Below, piece after piece: positions 55,883-63,821 of a DNA stretch of 64,000 nt (positions are counted from its first letter, which is position 1; each line of letters starts with the position of its first letter). The notes under the pieces are model-generated. The model had not been told where the DNA came from. It worked only from the letters and a program-made list of their open reading frames with translations, and did no database searches. This stretch comes from CAVWGP01 sp963754645 (GTDB taxonomy: Bacteria; Pseudomonadota; Alphaproteobacteria; Bin65), in contig CAVWGP010000012.1 in the NCBI GenBank assembly GCA_963754645.1, forward strand, positions 1,031,656 through 1,095,655. Reading direction: 5' to 3'. Both the position numbers and the translations under genes were made by a program.

Positions 55883-57136
55883 ATGAACGATGCGCAGCAA
55901 GCCGCCATCGACGCGGTCGACGCGGAGGATGTCGTCGAATTGGCGCGTCAGGCCTTGCGCATCCGCAGCCCGTCGGGCGACGAGGCGGCGGCGGCGCGCT
56001 TCTTCGTCGACCGGATGCGGGCGGCGGGCCTCGATGCCGAGCTGCAAGCCGTGCCGGCCTCGGCCAATATGGGCGCGAGCTGCAACGCGATCGGCCGGAT
56101 GAAGGGCAGCGGCGGCGGCAAGAGCCTGATGCTCAACGGCCATATCGATCACAACCCGGTTTCCGACGGCTGGACCAAGGACCCGTTCGGCGGCGTCGTC
56201 GAAGACGGCTGGCTCTACGGCTTCGTGCACATGAAGGCCGCCGACGCGACTTACATCGCCGCGGCCAGCGCGGTGCGCCGGGCCGGCATCGAGCTCAAGG
56301 GCGATGTCGTGCTCGCCCTGGTATGCGGCGAGCTGCGCGGCGGCGTGGGCACGCAGCACGCGCTCAACAGCGGACTGCGCACCGATTATTTCGTGCTCGG
56401 CGAGCCCACCGAGCTCGACATCGCGTTCAGCCACACCGCGTCGATCGTGCTCTTTATCCACGTGCTGGGCCGCACCAAGCATTTCGCGACGGTGGACACG
56501 CCGGGCATGAAGGGCGTCAACGCGGTCGAAAAAGCGGCGGCGGTCATTGCCGCGCTCGGCCGCAGCCACGCGCCGATCGCGGCGCCCGAGCACGGCGGCT
56601 GGCTGCGCCACAAGCCGGCGGCGGGCTTCGAGGGCCTGCCGCAAATCAATATCGGGCCGATTCACGGCGGCATCGGACGCGGCCACGATTTGTCGCGCCC
56701 GGCCCTGTTCCCGGATCGCTGCACGCTGACGATCGATGTCCGCATCGTCCCCGGCATGAGCAAGGAAACGATCGGCGAGGATGTGGCGCGCCTGCTGAAC
56801 ACGATCGCGGCGCGCGATCCGGATTTCCGCTATGAGATCGAATTCGCCCAGGACACGTTTCCGCTGCCGTTCGACGCGCCGCGCGATTCGCCGATTGCGC
56901 ACAGCGTCATTGCCGCGCACCGGCGGGTTCACGGCGCCGATCCCAAGCCGGCGCCGGTGCTGAGATTCGCGGCCTCCGACGCCTCGTGGCTCGCGGCGGC
57001 CGGCATTCCCGGCATCGTCTATGGGCCGACCGGGCGCTATCTCAGCCGGCCCGATGAGCGCTGCAAGGTCGAGGATCTGGTTCGCGCCGCTAAGGCCTAT
57101 GCCTGCGTGATCGCCGATATCTGCACGCGCGGCTAA
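55883..57136 (+). CDS. M20-family (ArgE/DapE-like) protein with altered metal site
   Basis: A 417-residue protein with M20 fold landmarks: LNGHIDHNPVSDGWTKDPFG (His87, Asp89), GELRGGVGT (Glu150), LGEPTELD (Glu174) and the dimer-domain His200. Three positions depart from the catalytic pattern. The bridging Asp of DMK is His116, the second Glu of the EE pair is Leu151, and the C-terminal His before PDE is Ser388. It may be inactive, use one metal, or have a new activity. GGGGAG precedes the ATG. It is in an operon with the amidohydrolase, 26 bases apart. Confidence 0.83.
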   Translation: MNDAQQAAIDAVDAEDVVELARQALRIRSPSGDEAAAARFFVDRMRAAGLDAELQAVPASANMGASCNAIGRMKGSGGGKSLMLNGHIDHNPVSDGWTKDPFGGVVEDGWLYGFVHMKAADATYIAAASAVRRAGIELKGDVVLALVCGELRGGVGTQHALNSGLRTDYFVLGEPTELDIAFSHTASIVLFIHVLGRTKHFATVDTPGMKGVNAVEKAAAVIAALGRSHAPIAAPEHGGWLRHKPAAGFEGLPQINIGPIHGGIGRGHDLSRPALFPDRCTLTIDVRIVPGMSKETIGEDVARLLNTIAARDPDFRYEIEFAQDTFPLPFDAPRDSPIAHSVIAAHRRVHGADPKPAPVLRFAASDASWLAAAGIPGIVYGPTGRYLSRPDERCKVEDLVRAAKAYACVIADICTRG

Positions 57137-58212
57137 AGTCCGCCGCTGTCCGGCGGCGCGCGCTTGGGCCCGGCCGCGCTGGCGCTTTCGCCGAAGCCGA
57201 TGCGCGCCGCGGCGAGCGCCGGCAGATGCGCGTGCAGCTCGCGGCGCAGCGCCGCCGCGATCGCGTTCGCCGCCGCCAGCGACAGACCGGGGCCGACGGC
57301 GATGACGAGATCGGCATGCAGCTTGTGGCCGATCCAACGCGCGCGCGCTTCGATCACCGCCTCGATGCCCGGGACATGGGCGGCGGCGTGGCGCAGATCC
57401 TCGACCAGGCCGGGCTCGACGCCGTCGAGCATGCGCGTGAACACGGCGCGGCCGGTTTGCCACACGATGCCGAAGATCGCGAGCGTGATGAGCAGGCCGA
57501 CGATCGGATCGGCGAGCGGAAAGCCAAGCCAGATGCCGCCCGCGCCGGCGACGACGGCGAGGCTCGTCAGCCCGTCCGTGCGCGCGTGATAGCCGTCGGC
57601 GATCAGCGCGGCGCTGCCGATCTCGCGGCCGACGCGGATGCGCAGCACGGCGACGATCTCGTTGCCGGCGAAGCCCGCGACGCCGGCGGCCGCGAGCCAG
57701 CCGAGCTGGCGCACCTCCTGCGGGCGGATGAAGCGCTCGATCGCTTCGTGGGCGGCGACCAGGGCGCTCAGCAGGATAATCAGCACGACGGCGACGCCGG
57801 CCAAATCCTCCACCCGCCCGAGGCCGTAGGGAAACCGCGCCGACGGCGCGCGGCGCGCCAGCGCGAAGGCGATCCACAGCGGAACAGCCGTCGCCGCGTC
57901 GCCGATATTGTGGATCGTGTCGGCGAGCAGGGCGACGCTGCCGGACACGAACACGATCGACAGTTGCAGCGCGGCCGTGATCGCCAGGATTACGAAGGAG
58001 CGCTTGACCGCCCAGATGCCGCGCGCCGCCGTCGCGATCGACGGATCGACGACGCCGTGGCTGTGGCCGCCCACCCCGTGGCCGTGCGCGCGGCCGTGCG
58101 CGGGCGCGTGGCCGGGCGCGTGCGCGTGGCCGTGCGCGTGGCCATGGCCGTGCGCGTGGCCATGCAAGCGGCCTTCGTCCCAACCGAGCCAGGCGCGCAG
58201 CGGACGCAGCAT
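57133..58212 (-). CDS. Cation diffusion facilitator metal exporter, His-rich N-terminus
   Basis: A 359-residue CDF transporter exporting Zn2+, Co2+ or similar for H+. An N-terminal stretch of 40 residues is dominated by His-Gly/His-Ala (HGHAHGHGHAHGHAHAPGHA), a likely metal sensor. Six helices follow. Site residues are in LADTIHNIGDAAT and ADGYHARTDGLTS (HxxxD twice). A cytoplasmic domain is at the C-terminus. GGAG lies 6 bases before the ATG at 58212. Its stop overlaps the M20 stop, convergent. Confidence 0.93.
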   Translation of the reverse strand: MLRPLRAWLGWDEGRLHGHAHGHGHAHGHAHAPGHAPAHGRAHGHGVGGHSHGVVDPSIATAARGIWAVKRSFVILAITAALQLSIVFVSGSVALLADTIHNIGDAATAVPLWIAFALARRAPSARFPYGLGRVEDLAGVAVVLIILLSALVAAHEAIERFIRPQEVRQLGWLAAAGVAGFAGNEIVAVLRIRVGREIGSAALIADGYHARTDGLTSLAVVAGAGGIWLGFPLADPIVGLLITLAIFGIVWQTGRAVFTRMLDGVEPGLVEDLRHAAAHVPGIEAVIEARARWIGHKLHADLVIAVGPGLSLAAANAIAAALRRELHAHLPALAAARIGFGESASAAGPKRAPPDSGGL

Positions 58213-58309
58213 GCAGAACTCCTTTATCTCCGACCGGCAACGAACGCACTCTGACACATTCGACCCAGTCGCGCGCCCTCGCATCCGGCCGAACGGCGCC
58301 GCCGGTAAC

Positions 58310-58810
58310 TTGCGAGCCTCCCGCCCCCGCCCTAATGTTCGCGCAAAATAATTCCAACCGGAACCTCGGGGCGATCGGCACGAAAGCGGCGTGGTACGAA
58401 AAACTCGGCGCGGCGCGCGGCACCGGCACGGCGGCGGAATACACCGCGATCGCGGCGGAGAACGCGGTGCCGCTGCCCGATCATGTCTCGTTCGAAACCG
58501 GCGCCACGCTCGGCGTCGTCGCGTTCACCGCGCATTGGGCGCTGTTCCGCGACGGGCCGGTCGCCGGGCAGACGATCTTCGTGCCGGGCGGCGCCGGCTC
58601 CGTGGGCAGCGCCGCGATCCAGCTCGCGCGCTGGGGCGGCGCCAGCGCCATCGTCGTCAGCGTCAGCCGGCCGGAGCAGGCGGCGGTGGCCAGGCCGCCG
58701 GCGCCGATCATGTCATCGACCGCAAGCGCGAGCCCGTCGCCGAGCGCGTGCTGGCGCTGACCGGCGGCGCCGGCGTCGCCGACATGCGGCCTTGGCGAGC
58801 GGAATGCGGC
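58310..58810 (+). pseudogene. Decayed copy of the quinone oxidoreductase gene
   Basis: It carries the upstream stretch and first dozen codons of the gene at 59540 (AAWYEKLGAAR). It then jumps by a deletion of about 245 bases, between two CGGCGCG repeats, to GTGTAAEYTAIAAENAVPLP, and continues to the NADP-binding region. The frame is lost at a missing A near 58689, and homology fades at about 58780. The two copies are well over 90 percent identical where aligned. Confidence 0.85.
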
Positions 58811-58932
58811 CGAATTTAAGTGGCGGCCGGAAATATCGCTGGATCGCCTGGCCTCCTGCCTGGCTGGCGTTTATTGCGAACCGCGGGAATGACGGGATGT
58901 TGCCCGTGGATTTGCTCTCGCGCCGGTCGATT

Positions 58933-59274
58933 TCACCGCGCCCTGAGGCTCAGGATGTACGCAATGATGTGCTCGATCTCGTCGCGAGAGAGAGCGATCT
59001 GCGGCATGCGCGCATAGGGCATCTGGATGCTGGCGCGCAGCGCGCCCTGTGTCGCCTGCGGTCGCGCAGCGATCGACCCGAAGGCAGGGGCGGAGTTGGG
59101 CACCGGCCCGGCTTGATCGCGCGCGACGAGATGGCAGCTTGCGCACCATTGCCGAGCTAAGCGTTCACCTTCGCGCGGATTGGGCTGCTGCTGGGCCAGC
59201 GCCGGGGCGAAGCCGGCGAGGACGGCAAAGACAGCGAACGGCAAAATAGGAATTGAGCCCGGTCGGCGGTGCAT
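58933..59274 (-). CDS. c-type cytochrome, single heme
   Basis: A 113-residue exported protein. The signal peptide (ILPFAVFAVLAGFAPALA) is followed by a class I cytochrome c fold with heme motif Cys44-Ala-Ser-Cys47-His48 and a probable Met ligand in YARMPQIALS. The end EIEHIIAYILSLRAR is typical. It should shuttle electrons in the periplasm. The ATG at 59274 is chosen so that the signal begins MHRRPG. It sits between a broken and an intact oxidoreductase copy, on the opposite strand. Confidence 0.9.
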   Translation of the reverse strand: MHRRPGSIPILPFAVFAVLAGFAPALAQQQPNPREGERLARQWCASCHLVARDQAGPVPNSAPAFGSIAARPQATQGALRASIQMPYARMPQIALSRDEIEHIIAYILSLRAR

Positions 59275-59539
59275 GTGGCTGCTCCAGCGTAGGGCGCATC
59301 TCCGCAATCATTCCGAAGTGCGCAGCGTCGATCCCCTGCCAGTATCGCATCTCGGCCCGGCGCACTCAAGGCCGCACCCCTCGCTGCCTCCGCGCGGCGC
59401 GGCCGCGCCGCTGTCGCCGCCAACTTGCGAGGCTCGTTCGGCGGCCCTACTGTTCGCGTGCGCCGGCCGATTCGGTTTCTTCCACGTGTGCGGCGCGGAC
59501 GCACGCGGATTTTCAAGACGGCAAGGCGGAGCCTTCGGC

Positions 59540-60535
59540 ATGAAAGCGGCGTGGTACGAAAAACTCGGCGCGGCGCGCGAGGTGTTGAAAATCGGCACGC
59601 TGCCCGATCCCCTTCCGGGGCACGGCGAGGTGCGCGTGCGGCTGCATGCGTCGGGCATCAATCCGTCCGACAACAAGCGGCGCAGCGGCTTCGGCGGCAT
59701 GGCGATGCCGTTCCCGCGCGTCATCCCGCACCATGACGGCGCCGGCGTGATCGACAAGCTCGGCGCCGGCGTGCCCGCCGCGCGGCTCGGCCAGCGCGTC
59801 TGGGTGTACGACGCCACCTCGGCGCGCGGCACCGGCACGGCGGCGGAGTTTACGGCGATCGCGGCGGAGAACGCGGTGCCGCTGCCCGATCATGTCTCGT
59901 TCGAAACCGGCGCCACGCTCGGCGTAGTCGCGTTCACCGCGCATTGGGCGCTGTTCCGCGACGGGCCGGTCGCGGGGCAGACGATTTTCGTACCCGGCGG
60001 CGCCGGCGCCGTGGGCAGCGCCGCGATCCAACTCGCGCGCTGGGGCGGCGCCAGCGCCATCGTCGCCAGCGTCAGCCGGCCGGAGCAGGCGGCGGTGGCC
60101 AAGGCCGCCGGCGCCGATCACGTCATCGACCGCAAACGCGAACCCGTCGCCGAGCGCGTGCTGGCGCTGACCGGCGGCGCCGGCGTCAACCGCGTGATCG
60201 AGGTTTCGCCGGAGCGGAATTTCGCCGACGCGGTGAAAGTGCTCAAGCCCGGCGGCTCGATCGCGATCTATGCGCAGGACAAGGCGGACAGCGCGCTCGA
60301 CGCCGCGCTGATCGCGCTGCTGCGCAAGGCGGCGGCGATCCAGTTCATCTACGTTCCCGCCATGCCGCTGCGCGCCAAGCTCGACGCGCTCAGCGACATC
60401 GGCGCCGCGCTCGGCCGCGGGGCCCTCAAGCCGCATATCGGCGCGGTCATGACGCTCGACGAGATCGCCGCCGCGCACGAGATGCAGGACAGCGGCACGC
60501 TGATCGGCAAGCTCGTCCTCAGGATCGGCGGATGA
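59540..60535 (+). CDS. NADPH:quinone oxidoreductase family (zinc-free MDR)
   Basis: A 331-residue medium-chain reductase. The GroES-like part (HASGINPSDNKRRSGFGGMA, VIPHHDGAGVIDKLG) precedes the Rossmann domain with GGAGAVGSAAIQLARWGG; the C-terminus ends GTLIGKLVLRIGG. There are no catalytic zinc cysteines, as in quinone oxidoreductases. The start MKAAWYEKLG at 59540 is typical. It is flanked by a decayed full-length copy on the left and a 3' fragment on the right. Confidence 0.9.
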   Translation: MKAAWYEKLGAAREVLKIGTLPDPLPGHGEVRVRLHASGINPSDNKRRSGFGGMAMPFPRVIPHHDGAGVIDKLGAGVPAARLGQRVWVYDATSARGTGTAAEFTAIAAENAVPLPDHVSFETGATLGVVAFTAHWALFRDGPVAGQTIFVPGGAGAVGSAAIQLARWGGASAIVASVSRPEQAAVAKAAGADHVIDRKREPVAERVLALTGGAGVNRVIEVSPERNFADAVKVLKPGGSIAIYAQDKADSALDAALIALLRKAAAIQFIYVPAMPLRAKLDALSDIGAALGRGALKPHIGAVMTLDEIAAAHEMQDSGTLIGKLVLRIGG

Positions 60536-60571
60536 ATTGCGGCTGCAAATCCGGCAACGACCGCTTCGACA

Positions 60572-60992
60572 TCAGGCCGGATGCTCTTCGACCGGCCATT
60601 TTAGATCGAGGTTCGCCACGAAGCGCTCGTCCGGATGCCAGCCGTCATTCGCAATCTGAGCCATGCCGACGCCTTCGATCTCGTCGCTTTTTCCCATCGC
60701 CCGCATGCCGCGGCAGAATCGCCGCCGTGATCGGATCGAGATAGCCGACGGTCCGCTCGTCGATTTGGACGCGCACGGCGCCGTTGGGCTCGCGCACAAG
60801 GCCGGCCACGCAGTAAGCCTCGGCGCGGCCGCTGGTGAACTTGTCGAAAAGCTCTGCCAGTTCGCGCTGATGCTTCGATCCGCCGGCGACCCTGATTTCG
60901 TAGCTCCCGCTCCAGGCAAGCACCGCGCTGACAGCCTTGGGCATGGCCGCGGCCGGCCATCACGGGCCGAACAGGCGCGAAATGAAGCCCAT
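60572..60992 (-). pseudogene. Small HIRAN-like domain protein, in-frame stop and frameshift
   Basis: A strong ribosome site (GGGAGGGG) precedes ATG 60992 (MGFISRLFGP), but codon 11 is TGA. The same frame continues as HQRELAELFDKFTSGRAEAY and VRVQIDERTVGYLDPITAAI, which resembles a HIRAN-type DNA-end-binding fold. Near 60700 the frame shifts to end PDERFVANLDLKWPVEEHPA. It may be a short regulator or a DNA-binding fragment. The domain call is tentative. Confidence 0.45.
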
Positions 60993-61065
60993 GTGCCCCT
61001 CCCGGCGAAGATGCAAAGTAGCCGGCGCCCCAAGACCGGGTCAACGGCGCGCGGCTGGGCCCTGG

Positions 61066-61142
61066 TGCACGCCGCCGCCGCGCACGAGCTGCAGGATAGC
61101 GGCACGCTGATCGGCAAGGTGATCCTGCGGATCGGCGCTTGA
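61066..61142 (+). pseudogene. 3'-end fragment of a quinone oxidoreductase copy
   Basis: AAAAHELQDSGTLIGKVILR followed by IGA and TGA matches the last 25 codons of the gene at 59540 with a few substitutions. Nothing upstream continues the homology. With the intact gene it brackets the HIRAN-like gene in direct orientation. Confidence 0.85.
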
Positions 61143-61170
61143 AGCGCGGCTTGGCGGCGGCGATGGCCGC

Positions 61171-61639
61171 TCATGCGTTCAGCTTCCATAGTGCCCGCAT
61201 GATCGGGATATCGTATCCGACGACCCACGCCACATAAATCAAGTTCAGCGCCGCGGCGGTTTGGTCGGCGAAATAGAGCGCGACCTGCAAGGCGGCGAGC
61301 ACGGGCATGAACCACAGGACGCCCAGATAGGCGAACGCGGGCTGCGCTTTCGATCCAGAATCACGTTGTACGCAATGTTCGCGGCCATAAGCACGATCAG
61401 CAAGACCAGCGCCGAACTTCCGACGAAACTCACGGCGGGCAGCAATAGCCGATACGCGATCACGCCTTGGATGACGTAGGTGACCAACGCTGCGACGATC
61501 CACAGCCATAGCGGCGCATAAAGCCGGGGCTGCCTAAGCGAAGCCAGCCAACGCGGCAGCTCTTTGCCGCCCAACGCCCCTCGGCCAAGATCATGACCAG
61601 GCAAAGGCCGGCCGCAAGTCCGAACGCCCACCAATCCAT
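61171..61639 (-). pseudogene. TspO/MBR-like membrane protein, frameshifted
   Basis: Three frames join into about 155 residues: MDWWAFGLAAGLCLVMILAE, then RLYAPLWLWIVAALVTYVIQ, then AYLGVLWFMPVLAALQVALY, ending MRALWKLNA at 61171. The Trp/Tyr-rich five-helix layout resembles TspO (tryptophan-rich sensory protein), which binds porphyrins. Indels lie near 61570 and 61370. The call is moderate because TspO diverges quickly. Confidence 0.52.
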
Positions 61640-61772
61640 CGCTATCCGACCCAGTGCCAAGGGAACCAGATTACCGTTTGTCAGCCGCTTCGGGAACAGT
61701 GTGCGCCCTTCGAGGCGGCGCGTCCTACCCTTGTTGACGCGGCCGTTCTTCGCCAGGATCGCCAGGCTCCGC

Positions 61773-62975
61773 ATGGATGCGCACCGCATGAACGACGCTT
61801 CCCCAACGACCCTTGCCGCCGCCGGCACATTCGCGGATTTCGGCGCCGCCGTGCGCCACGAATTCGCGCTCGATTTCGCCGCGGTGCATCTCAATCACGG
61901 CAGTTTCGGCGCCACGCCGCGCATGGTGCTGGCGGAGCAGGATCGCTGGCGCGCGCGCATGGAGCGCGAGATCGGCGCCTTCTTCATGCATGACCGGCCG
62001 GCGCTGCTGCGCGCGGCGGCGGCGCGCCTCGCCGCCTATATCGGTGCCGTGGGCGAAGACGTGGTGTTCGTCGACAACGCGACGACGGGCGCCATGGCCG
62101 TGCTCGGCTCGCTCACGCTGGCACCGGGCGACGAGATTCTCGTCACCAGCCAAACCTATGGCGCTGTTGCCAAGATCGCGCGCCACGTGGCGGCGCGCGC
62201 CGGCGCCCAGGTGGCCGAAGCCGCGCTGCCGTTTCCGGTCGAGGATCCGGCCGAGATCGTCGCCGCGGTGACGCGCGCGCTGTCGCCGCGAACGCGGCTC
62301 GCCGTGCTCGATCACATCGCCTCGCCGACCGCCGTCGCGATGCCGCTGGCGGCGCTGATCGCCGCGTGCCGCGCCGCCGGCGCGCGCGTCCTTGTCGATG
62401 GCGCGCACGCGCCCGGCATGGTGCCGCTCGATCTGCCGGCGCTCGGCGCCGATTGGTATACCGGCAATGGGCACAAATGGCTGTGCGCGGCCAAGGGCTG
62501 CGCCTTCCTGTGGGCGCGCCGCGCGGCGCAGGACGGGCTGCATCCGGCGGTGATCTCGCACGGCTATGGCGAGGGCTTCGTCGCCGAGTTCGATTGGACC
62601 GGAACGCGCGACCTGTCGCCCGCGCTGTCGCTCGGCGCCGCGCTCGATTTCCGCGCCCGCTACGGCGATGCGCGCATCATGGCGCACAACCGCGCGCTCG
62701 CCGGCGACGCGGCGCAACGCCTCGTCCGGCGCTGGGGCACGAACACCGGGATGCCGCCGGCGCTCGCCGGCTCGATGACGATGGTCGCCTTGCCGGCGCG
62801 CTTCCGCGGCGATCGGGCCGCCGCCGTGGCGCTGCGCCGCCGCCTGTGGGACGAGGCGCGTATCGACGTGCTGATCCTGGCGCTCGCCGGCAATTTCTGG
62901 AACCGGCTCTCGGCGCAGATTTACAACACGATGGAGGATTACGATCGGCTGGGTTCCGCGCTCGATGCGCTGTAG
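61773..62975 (+). CDS. Class V aminotransferase-fold PLP enzyme (isopenicillin N epimerase-like)
   Basis: A 400-residue PLP protein. AVHLNHGSFGATPRMVLAEQ at the N-terminus and FFMHDRPALLRAAAARLAAY are typical of the epimerase-like branch. The cofactor-binding DGAHAPGMVPLDL precedes the Schiff-base Lys in TGNGHKWLCAAKG. The frame is intact. The start could be 61773 or the ATG at 61788; neither has a strong ribosome site. Substrate unknown: epimerase, desulfurase-like or lyase activity is possible. Confidence 0.88.
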   Translation: MDAHRMNDASPTTLAAAGTFADFGAAVRHEFALDFAAVHLNHGSFGATPRMVLAEQDRWRARMEREIGAFFMHDRPALLRAAAARLAAYIGAVGEDVVFVDNATTGAMAVLGSLTLAPGDEILVTSQTYGAVAKIARHVAARAGAQVAEAALPFPVEDPAEIVAAVTRALSPRTRLAVLDHIASPTAVAMPLAALIAACRAAGARVLVDGAHAPGMVPLDLPALGADWYTGNGHKWLCAAKGCAFLWARRAAQDGLHPAVISHGYGEGFVAEFDWTGTRDLSPALSLGAALDFRARYGDARIMAHNRALAGDAAQRLVRRWGTNTGMPPALAGSMTMVALPARFRGDRAAAVALRRRLWDEARIDVLILALAGNFWNRLSAQIYNTMEDYDRLGSALDAL

Positions 62976-63012
62976 GGGCGGGTCTTGAACCTGCGAACTT
63001 TTTTTAACAACT

Positions 63013-63193
63013 CGTCATCCCGACCCCTCGAGTGGCGCTCGTAGGGCAGCGCCGAAGGCGCGAAGTGGCGGATCGCATAGCGATCCGCGGGACCTCGACT
63101 GGACTAGCCAAACCGTGCTTGACGGCAAGACGCCAGTTCGCCCGATGTCCCTCGGCGTCCACCGCCTTCGGCGGTGGCTCGCTCGGGATGACG
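63013..63193. repeat. Complete CGTCATCCCGA-ended element
   Basis: It starts CGTCATCCCGACCCCTCGAG and ends CTCGCTCGGGATGACG. Inner hairpins (GCGCCGAAGGCGC, GGATCGCATAGCGATCC, CCACCGCCTTCGGCGGTGG) give a strongly structured, non-coding 181-bp unit. Its ends match the element at 178-316, but the interiors differ. It occupies most of the gap 62976-63243. Confidence 0.75.
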
Positions 63194-63243
63194 CGTCATA
63201 AAATTATCGGCGAATTTATGACCCGCCCTGTCTCACGCTTAAC

Positions 63244-63784
63244 TCACTTGAACACGATCTCGCCTTCGAGGCAGCTCATGCGGCGCGCGCCGTCGTATTT
63301 GGCGTAGTAGCGGCCGTCTTGCGCGTGAATGAACAGGCAATTGTCGTTCTCCTGCCGGTTGTTGCGCGAGCGCAGGAAGCACAGGCGGTCCTTGTCGGTA
63401 CGCCAGGCGCCGACATCGTCGCTGCCCTTACCGCCGGGCCCGAAATTGTGGCAACGCTCATAGTCGCTCTTGCCGGCGCCGCCGAGAAACCGCGATCTCG
63501 CAGCGGATGTGCAGCGAACCGTCGGCGCGCCAGGTCCAGGTCATAGATCTCTTCCCCCAGGCGCGCAGGCGCGGGTTAACGTCGGGATCGAGCGGGCGCA
63601 GCACCTCGACGGCCTTGCCGCGAAACAGCCCATCGAGCGCCTTGCCCACGACGCGGTTGGCCGACGATAACGCGAATTTCGGCGGCGCCACCGCGCACTG
63701 CGAATTGCCAAGCCTCTCTTGCGCGAACGCCGGCGCGGCGGCCAGCGCTCCGCCGAGAACGAGCAAAGCGGCTAGACGCTGCAT
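63244..63784 (-). CDS. Secreted protein of unknown function, one frameshift
   Basis: A protein of about 179 residues with a signal peptide (LAALLVLGGALAAAPAFA). The mature part has AVAPPKFALSSANRVVGKAL and MTWTWRADGSLHIRCEI. After a one-base shift near 63495 it continues as SDYERCHNFGPGGKGSDDVG and LCFLRSRNNRQENDNCLFIH, ending MSCLEGEIVFK. Six or so cysteines suggest disulfides. AAAGGA precedes the ATG at 63784. The family is not recognised. Confidence 0.62.
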
Positions 63785-63821
63785 CCCCCATTCCTTTCGG
63801 TTGCCCGAGATTGCGGAATGA

